From positions 62,001 through 126,000 of the forward strand of contig JBBSAM010000008.1 in assembly GCA_038252255.1 (NCBI GenBank): DNA of 64,000 nt, read 5' to 3'. Source of the stretch: Chersky-806 sp038252255. Its GTDB lineage: Bacteria > Actinomycetota > Acidimicrobiia > IMCC26256 > JAENVU01. Of this stretch, positions 1-8,705 are shown one piece after another. The notes below the pieces were generated by a model, which was given only the letters and a program-made list of their open reading frames with translations, made no database searches and had not been told where the DNA came from. The position numbers and the translations under genes were made by a program. Positions within the stretch are counted from its first letter, which is position 1, and the number at the start of each line of letters is the position of its first letter.

Positions 1-429
1 GAGCGCGAGTACACCCAGACCGAGCGCCGCCTCCACGAAGCCGAGCGTGGCGGCCCAGTAGCCGATCGGCGGTTCGAACCCGAGCGTGAACATCGAGGAC
101 CCGCTCTGGTCGAACGCGGCCTTCCACGAGATGCCCTCGACCGAGACGAACATCATGGTGAAGCCGCTGAGGATCATCACCATCCAGAGCATCACGAGCG
201 CGAACATCGCGATCGGCCCGTAGAGGGCCATCGCCCGGTCGCGCGATTCGTAGCTCTTGGCCCACCGCAGCCGGAGCCCGAAGAGCTTGCGCACCGTGAC
301 GCTCACGAACCGGGTCAACCGGACGACCACCCCGCGCGGCAGCACGAAGGTGCGCAGCGCCGAATCGAGCACGATCACCACGAGCGCAGCACCGACCACG
401 AAGAGCGCAACGGATCCGACGGTCTCCAC
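1..429 (-). CDS. Pore-like integral membrane protein, 3' end outside window
   Basis: The gene starts at a GTG 9 bases after the arfB stop and runs off the left edge, leaving 143 codons. The visible part has a hydrophobic N-terminal helix (residues about 5-17), a basic cytoplasmic stretch rich in Arg and Lys, a second strong hydrophobic helix (about 65-85), then a short re-entrant-like segment containing SGSSMFTLGF, followed by a third helix. The TLGF tetrapeptide after a Ser/Thr-rich turn recalls the pore loop of two-TM potassium channels, although the canonical second filter glycine is replaced by Glu. Function is not established; channel or channel-derived sensor is inference. It is probably co-transcribed with arfB. 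Confidence 0.6.
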   Translation of the reverse strand, partial: METVGSVALFVVGAALVVIVLDSALRTFVLPRGVVVRLTRFVSVTVRKLFGLRLRWAKSYESRDRAMALYGPIAMFALVMLWMVMILSGFTMMFVSVEGISWKAAFDQSGSSMFTLGFEPPIGYWAATLGFVEAALGLGVLAL

Positions 430-438
430 GCGGCGCGC

Positions 439-855
439 CTACTCCCCGTCGATCGGGCGGGCTCGGCTGCGCTTGCGGTCGCTGCGCCGGCGCTTCTCGG
501 AGAGCCGCTTCTCCTTCGCCGAACGGCTCACGCGCGTCGGCACCCGCGCGCGTTCCGTCCGTAGGGCCGCGGCCAGACGCTCCCGGAGCCGCTCGAGCGC
601 CAGCTCCCGGTTCCGGTGCTGCGAGCGTGAATCCGAGGCCACCACGCGCACGACGGGGCCCAGGCGCTCGATGATCCGGGCTCGTTGGCGGGGGCCGAGC
701 GAGCGGGATGCACCCACGTCGAAGCGGAGCTCGACTCTCGTGTTCGCGGTATTTGCGTGTTGTCCGCCGGGTCCGCCGGAGCCGCTGAAGCGCCACTCGA
801 GCTCGTCGAGCCCGATGACGCACGAGCCGCTCACCCGCAACCGTTCCGAGGCCAC
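439..855 (-). CDS. arfB: Alternative ribosome-rescue factor ArfB (YaeJ/ICT1-like peptidyl-tRNA hydrolase)
   Basis: A 138-residue protein in which the class I release-factor signature GSGGPGGQ lies at residues 25-32, with the catalytic GGQ at 30-32. This motif hydrolyses peptidyl-tRNA. There is no codon-recognition domain. The C-terminus is a long Arg/Lys-rich tail (for example RSAKEKRLSEKRRR), as expected for ArfB, where the tail enters the empty mRNA channel of stalled ribosomes. The chosen GTG gives the family's usual length of about 140 residues; reading further upstream adds low-complexity sequence unlike the family, and an internal GTG at codon 8 is also possible. Downstream it is spaced 9 bases from the pore-like gene on the same strand. 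Confidence 0.88.
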   Translation of the reverse strand: MASERLRVSGSCVIGLDELEWRFSGSGGPGGQHANTANTRVELRFDVGASRSLGPRQRARIIERLGPVVRVVASDSRSQHRNRELALERLRERLAAALRTERARVPTRVSRSAKEKRLSEKRRRSDRKRSRARPIDGE

Positions 856-939
856 AGCGAAGCGTAGGCGCCGAGGTTCCGGGGCCGGGCGACCCGCGTC
901 GTGGCACCGCCGGTGCAAGCATTGGTGCGAGAGTTGATG

Positions 940-968
940 TTGACAACGGTGGTCGCGCTTCTTAGGTT
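940..968 (+). promoter_or_regulatory. Predicted sigma70-type promoter of the ABC importer operon
   Basis: A perfect -35 hexamer TTGACA at 940-945 is followed by a 17-base spacer and a TAGGTT -10 hexamer at 963-968. It lies 66 bases upstream of the substrate-binding protein start and points into the operon. Purely sequence-based; the spacing is ideal. Confidence 0.65.
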
Positions 969-1033
969 GCGGGCCACCAACCAACTGTTCAGCAGCGGAG
1001 CCGGTAGTCATCGGCCCATACGGGGGGAACAAC

Positions 1034-2686
1034 GTGCGACACAGCTTGCGACCGCGTCGACGGACGCTCACCTTTCTGGCCCTGATCGCGACGTTCGCCC
1101 TCATCGTGGCTGCGTGCGGTGGCGGCTCGAGCGGCAAGAAGGCGAGCAACGGCGGGTCGACCGGCAACGACGGCAAGCCCGTCAGCGGCGGGAAGGTCGT
1201 CTACGGCCTCGAAGGCGGCACGACCTCCTTCTGCCTCCCCCGGGGCCAGCTCGCGATCTCCGGGATCATGATCACCCAGTCGGTGTACGACACGCTGACC
1301 GAGCCGAACGACAAGGGTGAGATGGTCCCCTACCTCGCCAAGAGCGTGACGCCGAACTCCACGTTCGACGAGTGGACGATCACCCTGCGGCCCAACATCA
1401 AGTTCCACGACGGGGAGCCGCTCGACGCCGCCGCGGTCGCACAGAACATCAACGCGTGGCGCAAGGGCGTGCTGCTCGGCTTCGTGTTCGGCAACATCGC
1501 CGACGTCACCACCCCCGACAACATGACCGTGGTCGTGAAGACCAAGGTCCCGTGGGTCGCCTTCCCCTCCTTCTTGTGGGTGACAGGTCGTGCGGGCATC
1601 GCCGCTCCGGCCCAGCTCAACAACGACGCGACCTGCGACACGAACATGATCGGTACCGGTCCCTTCAAGCTCAAGAACTTCAACCCGACCACCGGTGACG
1701 TCGACGTGGTGAAGAACCCCGACTACTGGCGCAAGGGCTTCCCGTACCTCGACGAGATCCAGTGGAAGATCCAGGAGGACGGCGACCAGCGGGTCAACGG
1801 TCTCCAGGGCGGCCAGTTCGACGTGATCCACGACGACGCGGGCAAGAACCTGAAGACCATCGAGGGCTTCGGCAGCGCGTACACGGCGGATCTCGAGCCT
1901 CCGGGCAACCGCGAGATCGCCCAGACCCTGCTCAACGACACCCGGCCGCCGCTCAACGACGTGAACATCCGCCGGGCGATCGCCATGGCCATCGACCGCA
2001 ACGCGCTGAACCAGATCGCCAATGACGGCAAGTGGGCGATCTCCGACAGCGTCTTCGACTCCAAGGTCCTCGGCTACGTCAAGGACCCGGGCTACCCGAA
2101 GTTCAACCCGACCGAGGCCAAGAAGCTCGTGAACACCTGGAAGCAGCAGCACGGTGGCCAGGCCCCGACGTTCAGCCTCCAGTCCACGTTCGACCAGCTG
2201 ACCCAGGCCCTCGCCAAGGAGGCCAAGCGCCAGCTCAACGAGGTGGGGATCAAGGTGAACCTCCCCGCCCCGGTGGACCAGGCCACGATCATCAACCAGG
2301 CGATCGGCAGCCAGGTCGACTCGTTCCTCTGGCGCAACTACCCCGGCTCGGACCCGGACACGATGTACGTCTGGTTCCGCGGGCAGTCGGTGGTGAACTT
2401 CAACCACGTCGACGACCCGGTGATGAACAAGGCCCTCGACGACGGGCGTTCGGAGCCGAACCCGACCAAGCGCAAGGCCGACTACGAGACGTTCAACAAG
2501 CGGCTCTCGTCGCAGGCCTACACGATCTGGAGCTGGTACGAGACCTGGTACATCGCCCACAGCAGCAAGGTGAAGGGCATCCTGGGCCCGAACCTGCCGG
2601 ACGCGAACGGCAACGTCGGGACTCAGAAGCCGGCTCAGATCCTCGCCGGGTACCACCAGCTGCTCGGAATGTGGAAGTCGAGCTAG
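1034..2686 (+). CDS. ABC transporter substrate-binding lipoprotein, family 5 (peptide/nickel type)
   Basis: Extracytoplasmic solute-binding protein of the SBP_bac_5 (DppA/OppA/NikA) family, 550 residues. The N-terminus is basic (residues 1-10), then hydrophobic, ending in the lipobox VAAC with Cys28 as the lipidation site, followed by a Gly/Ser-rich linker. Family landmarks are visible, such as the region around PYLAKSVTPNSTFDEWTITL and DVNIRRAIAMAIDRNAL. The GTG start has a G-rich Shine-Dalgarno (GGGGGGA) six bases upstream. It opens a five-gene operon with two permeases and two ATPases, so it supplies the transporter with substrate. The ligand (peptide, nickel, opine or other) cannot be read from sequence. 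Confidence 0.93.
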   Translation: MRHSLRPRRRTLTFLALIATFALIVAACGGGSSGKKASNGGSTGNDGKPVSGGKVVYGLEGGTTSFCLPRGQLAISGIMITQSVYDTLTEPNDKGEMVPYLAKSVTPNSTFDEWTITLRPNIKFHDGEPLDAAAVAQNINAWRKGVLLGFVFGNIADVTTPDNMTVVVKTKVPWVAFPSFLWVTGRAGIAAPAQLNNDATCDTNMIGTGPFKLKNFNPTTGDVDVVKNPDYWRKGFPYLDEIQWKIQEDGDQRVNGLQGGQFDVIHDDAGKNLKTIEGFGSAYTADLEPPGNREIAQTLLNDTRPPLNDVNIRRAIAMAIDRNALNQIANDGKWAISDSVFDSKVLGYVKDPGYPKFNPTEAKKLVNTWKQQHGGQAPTFSLQSTFDQLTQALAKEAKRQLNEVGIKVNLPAPVDQATIINQAIGSQVDSFLWRNYPGSDPDTMYVWFRGQSVVNFNHVDDPVMNKALDDGRSEPNPTKRKADYETFNKRLSSQAYTIWSWYETWYIAHSSKVKGILGPNLPDANGNVGTQKPAQILAGYHQLLGMWKSS

Positions 2687-2737
2687 GAGACCCGGGAGTC
2701 GTGCTGCGGTAGCTCAACGAGAACGAGAGGAGGGTGA

Positions 2738-3694
2738 GTGCGTCTCTTCGCAGTGAAGATCCTGCGGCTGATCGTCGTCGTACTGGTCGTCACCTTCCTC
2801 TCGTTTCTCCTCATCAAGCTGCTCCCCGGTGATCTGGTCGACAAGATCATCCCGTTCGGCACCGATGCGCAGAAGGAGGTGCTGCGAAACGATCTCGGGC
2901 TCAACGACAACTTCTTCGTCCAGTACTGGCACTGGCTGAGCGGCTTCGTCGTCGGTGATTTCGGCAACTACTACCTGCCGAACGCGACGCCGGTGAGCGA
3001 TTCGTTGGGGACGGCGCTGCCCATCTCGCTCGAGCTCATGCTCTACGCGCAGATCCTCTCCCTCGCCTTTGCGATCCCCTTCGGGATCGCGACGGCGTAC
3101 AAGGCGGGAACCCGCTTCGACGCCATCTCGAACACCGTGGCGTTCGGCCTGCTCGCACTGCCGAACTTCGTGCTGGCGATCCTGCTGGCGATCTACGTCG
3201 GAGCCAAGTGGCAGATCTTGCCCACCCAGAGCAACATCGCGCCCTTCCCGCTGAACCCGCTGGACAATTGGCGCTACATGCTGATGCCGACGATCGCGCT
3301 CGGGGTGGGCCAGATCGCGATCTACATGCGGCTGCTGCGCTCGGACATGATCGCCACGCTGCAGGAGGACTTCATCACCACGGCGAAGTCCAAGGGCATC
3401 CCGACCCGCCGGGTCCTCCTCTCCCACGCGCTGCGCCCATCGAGCCTCACCCTGCTGACGGTCGCGGGCCTCAACGTCGGGGCGCTCATCGGCGGTGCGT
3501 TGGTCGTCGAGCGGATCTTCGGGCTCCCCGGGCTCGGGAGCAAGCTCACCGAGGCGATCTTCCGCCAGCAGTACGTGGCCGTGCAGACGTACGTCGCGAT
3601 CATCGCGGTCTTCTACGTTGTGCTGAACTTCCTGGTGGACATCCTCTACTCCGTCCTCGATCCCCGGATTCGGCATGCCCGAGCAACCGCATAG
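2738..3694 (+). CDS. ABC transporter permease, DppB/OppB type
   Basis: Inner-membrane permease of 318 residues with an N-terminal TM helix, a periplasmic loop and about five further TM helices. The EAA-type coupling motif is around residues 215-235 (FITTAKSKGIPTRRVLLSHAL), which contacts the ATPase. The C-terminal VERIFGLPGLGSKLTEAI segment is typical of the DppB family. The GTG start is preceded by an excellent GAGAGGAGGG ribosome-binding site. It overlaps the next permease gene by 20 bases in a different frame, indicating translational coupling. It pairs with the DppC-like protein to form the translocation channel. Confidence 0.93.
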   Translation: MRLFAVKILRLIVVVLVVTFLSFLLIKLLPGDLVDKIIPFGTDAQKEVLRNDLGLNDNFFVQYWHWLSGFVVGDFGNYYLPNATPVSDSLGTALPISLELMLYAQILSLAFAIPFGIATAYKAGTRFDAISNTVAFGLLALPNFVLAILLAIYVGAKWQILPTQSNIAPFPLNPLDNWRYMLMPTIALGVGQIAIYMRLLRSDMIATLQEDFITTAKSKGIPTRRVLLSHALRPSSLTLLTVAGLNVGALIGGALVVERIFGLPGLGSKLTEAIFRQQYVAVQTYVAIIAVFYVVLNFLVDILYSVLDPRIRHARATA

Positions 3695-4628
3695 CCCCGC
3701 CGAGTCGATCCTCATCGACGAGGAGACGGTCGGGCTCGAGCCGGACTCGTCCGCGATCCAGATCGGGGCGATCGAGGGTGGTCCCGAGGTCGCGAGGGAA
3801 CGCCGCCGCAAGGGCCTCGGATTCGGGGCATGGATCGCCATCATCTGGCTCACCCTGATCGTCGGCTCCGCGGTGCTCGCCCCCGTGCTGCCGATCCCCG
3901 ACCCGGTCGCGGACAGCGCGCCGGCCGCCGACTACAAGTCCGGCCCGAGCGTCGACCATCCCTTCGGTGTGGACACCACGGGTCTCGACGTGTTCTCCCG
4001 GGTGATCTGGGGTGCGCGCAACTCGCTCTTCATCGGGACCGTGTCCGTCGTCCTCGGCTTCCTCGTCGGCGGCGCCTGCGGGATCATCGGCGGGTACTTC
4101 AAGGGCCGGATCGGCGGGCTCGTCGGCGTCCCCATGGACATCGCACTCGCGTTCCCACCGCTGGTCCTCGCACTGGCGGTCGTCACCTTCCTGGGCAGAA
4201 GCGTGAGCAACGTCACGATCGCGCTCGCGATCGTGTCGGCACCGATCCTGTACCGCATCGCGCGCGCGTCGACCCTGTCGTGGTCCGAGCGCGAGTTCGT
4301 CCTCGCGTGCCGCGCCCAGGGCGGGAAGCACTTCCGGATCATGACCCGGGAGATCCTGCCCAACGTGCTCCCCGCGATGTTCTCGATCGCGCTGCTCGGC
4401 ATCGCGGTCGTCATCGTGGCCGAAGGTGGGCTCGCGATCATCGGCGCGGGAGTGAAGCCCGACGTCGTCACGTGGGGAAACATCATCGTGAGCGGGCAAG
4501 GTGAGCTGCGCGACGCGTCGCACATCGCGCTGTTCCCGTCGTTCGTGATCTTCTTCACCGTGCTGGCGCTCAACTACCTCGGCGACGTCGTGCGCGCGAA
4601 GTTCGACGTCCGGGAAAGCGCCCTGTGA
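3675..4628 (+). CDS. ABC transporter permease, DppC/OppC type
   Basis: The second permease of the importer, 317 residues. It has a long hydrophilic N-terminus (about 50 residues, Glu/Asp-rich then basic), then the OppC-type N-terminal TM helix (GAWIAIIWLTLIVGSAV) and a membrane domain with five further helices. The segment FGVDTTGLDVFSRVIWGARNS is the conserved first-loop signature of DppC proteins. The EAA-like loop reads REFVLACRAQGGKHFRIM. It starts inside the end of the upstream permease gene and its stop overlaps the next start (GTGA). Together the two permeases form a heterodimeric pore. Confidence 0.93.
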   Translation: MPEQPHSPAESILIDEETVGLEPDSSAIQIGAIEGGPEVARERRRKGLGFGAWIAIIWLTLIVGSAVLAPVLPIPDPVADSAPAADYKSGPSVDHPFGVDTTGLDVFSRVIWGARNSLFIGTVSVVLGFLVGGACGIIGGYFKGRIGGLVGVPMDIALAFPPLVLALAVVTFLGRSVSNVTIALAIVSAPILYRIARASTLSWSEREFVLACRAQGGKHFRIMTREILPNVLPAMFSIALLGIAVVIVAEGGLAIIGAGVKPDVVTWGNIIVSGQGELRDASHIALFPSFVIFFTVLALNYLGDVVRAKFDVRESAL

Positions 4629-5830
4629 AGCTGCGGCGCAAGCGCACCTCGGCCCCGGCAGACGCGACGGAGCGCTTCCCCGCCGCGCCGCTCGACGGTC
4701 CACTGCTCGAGGTCGAGAACGTCAAGACGCACTTCCAGACCGACCGCGGGCTCGTGCGCGCGGTGGACGGCGTGTCGTTCTCGCTCGAGCGGGGCAAGAC
4801 GATCGGCATCGTCGGCGAGTCCGGTTCGGGCAAGACCGTGCTCTCCCGGTCGGTCATGGGCCTCCTGCCCAAGCGGGGCCTCGTGCGCGAAGGCTCGATC
4901 CGCTTCGAAGGCGTCGAGCTGATCGATGCGTCGAACGACGAGCTCCGCCAGCTGTGGGGCACGCAGATGGCGATGGTGTTCCAGGACCCGATGACCTCGC
5001 TGAACCCGGTGATGAAGATCGGGACCCAGATCACCGAGTCGCTCCTCCACCATCTGGACATCACCAAGGACTACGCGAACGAGACCGGCATCTCGCTCCT
5101 GGCCTCGGTGGGCATTCCCGAGCCCGAGCGGCGCATGAGCAGCTACCCGCACGAGATGTCGGGCGGGATGCGCCAGCGGGTGATGATCGCCATCGCCATT
5201 GCCTGCGGTCCGAAGCTCCTCTTCGCCGACGAGCCGACGACCGCGCTCGACGTGACCGTGCAGGCGCAGATCCTCGACCTGCTCCAGGCGCAGCAGCGCG
5301 AGCGCTTCATGGCCATGGTGCTCGTCACCCATGACCTCGGGGTCGTCGCCGGCCGCGCCGACGACATCGCGGTCATGTACGCGGGCCAGATCGTGGAGAA
5401 GGCGCCGACGCGCACGCTGTTCGCCGAGATGAGGCACCCGTACACCGAGGCGTTGGTGCGCTCGATCCCCAAGCTCAACGACCCGAGCCATACGCGGCTC
5501 GTCACGATCGGGGGCCGGCCCCCGAACCTCATCGCGCCGCCCGTCGGCTGCCGGTTCAGTCCCCGGTGCCCGTACGTGCAGGACAAGTGTCGCACGGAGG
5601 AGCCCCCGCTGATCTCCGCATCGGACCCCGGTCACGAGTACCGCTGCTGGTTCCCCGTCGGCACGCCCGAAGGCACGGCGGCGCTCGAGCGCAACCGGGC
5701 CGCCGCCGACGCCGCGCTGCTCGAGGCCGACGCGGCCACGCGCGCCGAGGCCGCGATCGCCGGTGGAAGCACGGGCGCCGGCGCGGGCACCGATCCCACC
5801 GGCGGCTCGACCCCGGGTGGGGTGAGCTGA
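4625..5830 (+). CDS. ABC transporter ATP-binding protein, DppD/OppD type
   Basis: Cytoplasmic ATPase of 401 residues. Walker A GESGSGKT is at residues 64-71, the Q-loop at FQDPMTSLNP, the signature MSGGMRQR near 178-185, and Walker B LLFADEP near 198-204. The C-terminal oligopeptide-transporter extension is present, with cysteines in CRFSPRCPYVQDKC; in some family members these bind an Fe-S cluster. The last 60 residues are an Ala/Gly/Thr-rich low-complexity tail not shared by the family, possibly a recent extension. Its start overlaps the permease stop by four bases (GTGA), and its own stop overlaps the next ATG. Confidence 0.93.
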   Translation: MKLRRKRTSAPADATERFPAAPLDGPLLEVENVKTHFQTDRGLVRAVDGVSFSLERGKTIGIVGESGSGKTVLSRSVMGLLPKRGLVREGSIRFEGVELIDASNDELRQLWGTQMAMVFQDPMTSLNPVMKIGTQITESLLHHLDITKDYANETGISLLASVGIPEPERRMSSYPHEMSGGMRQRVMIAIAIACGPKLLFADEPTTALDVTVQAQILDLLQAQQRERFMAMVLVTHDLGVVAGRADDIAVMYAGQIVEKAPTRTLFAEMRHPYTEALVRSIPKLNDPSHTRLVTIGGRPPNLIAPPVGCRFSPRCPYVQDKCRTEEPPLISASDPGHEYRCWFPVGTPEGTAALERNRAAADAALLEADAATRAEAAIAGGSTGAGAGTDPTGGSTPGGVS

Positions 5831-6864
5831 TGGCGGGCAGCGGCACCGCGCACCTGCGACCGGCGGACGAGACGCTCCTGCGGGTCGAGAACCTGGTCGT
5901 CGAGTTCCCGGTCGGCCGGACGGGCCTGAAGGTCAAGGCCGTCTCCAACATCAGCCTCGACGTGAAGCCGGGCGAGACGCTCGGACTCGTGGGCGAATCC
6001 GGGTGTGGCAAGAGCACGACCGGCCGCGCCGTCATGCAGCTCCCCCACCCCACGAGCGGGCGGGTGCTCTTCGACGGCCAGAACCTCACCGAGCTCTCGG
6101 GTGAAGAGCTCCGCCAGGTGCGGCCCAAGATGCAGATGATCCTGCAGGACCCGATCTCGTCGCTGAACCCCCGCCGCCGGGTCAAGGACATCGTGGTCGA
6201 AGGTCTGTCGATCTGGCACACCGGTACGAAGGCCGAACGGGAGGCCCGGGCCAGCGAGGTGCTCGAGACCGTCGGCATCGATCCCGAGCAGGCCGGGGAC
6301 CGCCGGCCCCACGAGTTCTCCGGCGGCCAGTGCCAACGCATCTCGATCGCCCGTGCGGTCGCGACCGAGCCCAAGCTGATCATCTGCGACGAGCCGGTCT
6401 CCGCGCTGGACGTCTCGGTCCAGGCCCAGATCCTCAACCTGTTGCAGGACATGAAGGCGCGCTACGGCTTGACGCTGATCTTCATCGCCCACGACCTCGC
6501 CGTCGTGAAGAACGTGAGCGACCGTGTGGCCGTCATGTACCTCGGGAAGATCTGCGAGGTCTGCGGGCCCGACGAGCTCTACGAGGCGCCGGCGCACCCG
6601 TACACCGCCGCGCTGCTCTCCGCGATCCCGATCCCGGACCCGTCGCTGACTCCCAAGGAGCGCGCCGGGGTCGGGGGCGAGATCCCGTCACCGCTCGCGC
6701 CGCCCAGCGGCTGCCGCTTCCGCACCCGCTGCCCGAAGGCCACCGAGCGCTGCGCCGAAGAGGAGCCGCAGGTCCGCGAGGTGCGGCCCGACCACTTCGT
6801 GGCCTGCCACTTCCCGCTCGAGATCGGCGAGACGCTCCCGAGCGCCAACCCCAGCGCCGCGTAA
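5830..6864 (+). CDS. ABC transporter ATP-binding protein, DppF/OppF type
   Basis: Second ATPase of the importer, 344 residues. Walker A GESGCGKST is at residues 55-63, the Q-loop at LQDPISSLNPRRR, and the signature is FSGGQCQR instead of the usual LSGGQ-R-QR. Walker B is IICDEPVSALD and the H-loop is IAHDLAVV. The C-terminal oligo/dipeptide extension has the CRFRTRCP and CHFP cysteines. The ATG overlaps the previous TGA by one base (TGATG), which decides this start over in-frame upstream codons inside the DppD gene. It is the last gene of the operon; a hairpin repeat follows immediately. Confidence 0.93.
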   Translation: MAGSGTAHLRPADETLLRVENLVVEFPVGRTGLKVKAVSNISLDVKPGETLGLVGESGCGKSTTGRAVMQLPHPTSGRVLFDGQNLTELSGEELRQVRPKMQMILQDPISSLNPRRRVKDIVVEGLSIWHTGTKAEREARASEVLETVGIDPEQAGDRRPHEFSGGQCQRISIARAVATEPKLIICDEPVSALDVSVQAQILNLLQDMKARYGLTLIFIAHDLAVVKNVSDRVAVMYLGKICEVCGPDELYEAPAHPYTAALLSAIPIPDPSLTPKERAGVGGEIPSPLAPPSGCRFRTRCPKATERCAEEEPQVREVRPDHFVACHFPLEIGETLPSANPSAA

Positions 6865-6865
6865 T

Positions 6866-6927
6866 TCCGAAGATCTCCGGAGCGCGAACGCTCGACCGCG
6901 GATGAGTTGGTGCGCTCCGGCGGTCCC
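6866..6927 (-). repeat. Intergenic hairpin repeat, copy D
   Basis: Read on the minus strand this region matches the tandem copies at 14.0 kb: it begins GGGACCGCCGGAGCGCACC, contains the shared core CGCGGTCGA, and ends CGCGCTCCGGAGATC. The arms CCGGAGCGC and GCGCTCCGG can pair into a stem. It sits between two convergent genes and could also serve as a terminator for both. Confidence 0.6.
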
Positions 6928-7017
6928 GAGCCGCGGAGCTGAGCGGCTCCAGCCGCGCGTGTGAGCTCGCGCTTGGTACCGCTGTCGGCGGTGGCCACCC
7001 ATCCTCGGCAGGGCCGC

Positions 7018-8616
7018 TCAGAGGCTGACAGTGCGGGTGATGCGCACGGTTTCGAGGAGGCGGCGGTCGTGGCTGACCAACAGCAGGGTGCCGTCGTAGC
7101 CGTCCAACGCGAGCTCGAGCTGCTCGATCGCCTCGAGGTCGAGGTGGTTGGTGGGCTCGTCGAGCACGAGGCAGTTCACTCCCCCGGCCATCAGCTCGGC
7201 GAGGATCGCGCGGCTCCGCTCACCCGGTGACAGCTCGGCACCGACGCGCTCGACGTGGGCAGCGGTGAGACCGAACTTCGCCAGCAGCGACCGTGCTTCG
7301 GCCAGCTGCATTCCGGTCGCGGCCTGGAAGCCGTCGATCAGCGGTTGGTCGGGCGGGAGCGTTGCGCGGGACTGGTCCATCTCGCCGACGCGCACCCCGG
7401 GACCGAGGAAGCGTCGACCGGACGTGAGCGGGATCTCCCCGAGCAGCGCCCGCAACAACGTGGTCTTGCCGCTGCCGTTCGGGCCGAGGATCGCGATGCG
7501 TTCCTGCCAGCCGATCTCGAGGTCGACGGGACCGAGCACGAAGCTGCCCCGGGTGACCACCGCCCGGTCGAGGCGCACCACGACGTCTCCACTGCGGGCC
7601 GACGGCGCGAGCTGCAGCCGCAGCTCCCAGCCCTCCCACGGCTTGTCGACCGCTTCGAGGCGCTCGATCGCCCGTTCGGTGATCTTCGCCTTGGAGGCCT
7701 GCTTCTCGCTGCGCTGCGACTCGCGGAAGCGGATGCTCTTGTCGTTCTCGCCGTTGCGCTTGACGTTGCGCTTGCCCTGCTCCGACCAGGCCTTCTGCGT
7801 GCGGGACCGCTCCAGCAACGCGGACCGCTTGGCCCGGAACTCGTCGTAGCGCGCGTACTGCTGGCTCCGGGCGAGGTCGCGGGCCGCGACGTAGTCGCTC
7901 CACGAGCCGGCGTACTCGACCGCCCGCCGGGACTCCTCCTGCAGCTCGAGCATCCGGTGCACGGTCCCGTCGAGGAACGCGCGATCGTGCGAGACCACGA
8001 CCACCGCCCCGCTCGCATCGTGGACGAATCGCTCGAGCCGATCGAGGCCGGCGAAGTCCAGGTTGTTCGTCGGCTCGTCGAGCAGGAGCACGTCGAAGCG
8101 ACTGAGCAGGATCGCGGCCAGAGCAGCGCGCGCCGCCTGCCCACCGGAGAGGACGGCAACCTCGACGTCGAGCCGGTCGGCGGCCAAGCCGAGATCGGCG
8201 CAGACCGCGCCGATGCGAGCGTCGAGATCGTCGCCGCCGAGCGCCAGGAACTGATCGAGCGCCTCGGTGTAGGCCTCGGCCTGGCTCGCGTCGGTCACGA
8301 GCGCGACCGTCAGCCGGTCGAGCTCCTCGCTCGCGTGCGCAACCCCGGTCCGCCGGGCCAGGTACGCGCGCAGCGTCTCGCCCGGCTGCGCGTCCGTCTC
8401 CTGGGGCAGGAAGCCGACGGTGAGTGACGCGGGCGCGCGCTCCACGATCCCCGCGTCGAGAGCCACCTCGCCCGCGAGCGCGCGCAGCAGCGTCGTCTTG
8501 CCGATCCCGTTCGGGCCGACGATGCCAAGCCGGTCGCCGGGCGACACCGACGTCGAGACCTCGTTCAGGACCAGCCGGCCCCCGAGCGAAACGGTGACGC
8601 CCCGAGCCGACAGCAT
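7018..8616 (-). CDS. ABC-F family ATPase (ribosome-associated, EttA/Uup/antibiotic-resistance type)
   Basis: Soluble protein of 532 residues with two ABC cassettes and no membrane segments. Cassette 1 has Walker A GPNGIGKTT near residue 34, signature LSGGQAAR and Walker B LLLDEPTNNLD. Cassette 2 has GPNGSGKTT, signature LSPGERSR and LVLDEPTNHLD. The linker between them is Lys/Arg-rich and helical (RTQKAWSEQGKRNVK), as in ABC-F proteins that bind the ribosomal E site. The family rescues ribosomes from sequence- or antibiotic-induced stalling; which role applies here is unknown. A perfect 11-bp inverted repeat encloses the start codon (separate entry). It is convergent with the importer operon. 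Confidence 0.92.
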   Translation of the reverse strand: MLSARGVTVSLGGRLVLNEVSTSVSPGDRLGIVGPNGIGKTTLLRALAGEVALDAGIVERAPASLTVGFLPQETDAQPGETLRAYLARRTGVAHASEELDRLTVALVTDASQAEAYTEALDQFLALGGDDLDARIGAVCADLGLAADRLDVEVAVLSGGQAARAALAAILLSRFDVLLLDEPTNNLDFAGLDRLERFVHDASGAVVVVSHDRAFLDGTVHRMLELQEESRRAVEYAGSWSDYVAARDLARSQQYARYDEFRAKRSALLERSRTQKAWSEQGKRNVKRNGENDKSIRFRESQRSEKQASKAKITERAIERLEAVDKPWEGWELRLQLAPSARSGDVVVRLDRAVVTRGSFVLGPVDLEIGWQERIAILGPNGSGKTTLLRALLGEIPLTSGRRFLGPGVRVGEMDQSRATLPPDQPLIDGFQAATGMQLAEARSLLAKFGLTAAHVERVGAELSPGERSRAILAELMAGGVNCLVLDEPTNHLDLEAIEQLELALDGYDGTLLLVSHDRRLLETVRITRTVSL

Positions 8617-8647
8617 GCCCGTGACCCTATTGGGACCACGGGCATGC
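8613..8647 (-). promoter_or_regulatory. Hairpin sequestering the ABC-F start codon, with overlapping upstream ORF
   Basis: GCATGCCCGTG (8613-8623) and CACGGGCATGC (8637-8647) are perfect inverted arms around a 13-base loop, with a further CCC/GGG pairing inside. On the transcript the ATG of the ABC-F gene is in the 3' arm and a weak AGGG Shine-Dalgarno in the loop. A second ATG in the 5' arm opens a 26-codon frame that ends inside the ABC-F gene. A translational switch is inference. Confidence 0.5.
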
Positions 8648-8705
8648 AGCCGGGGGGTATTGGGGGCGGCCGTATTCGGTCAGACCGGTTGGCCGAGGGA
8701 GATCC

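Noticed and set aside
989..2656. A 555-codon minus-strand open frame opposite the substrate-binding protein
   Set aside because: It is the antisense shadow of a clear solute-binding protein; its product is Arg/Val/Asp-rich without domains, as expected from GC-rich codon bias.
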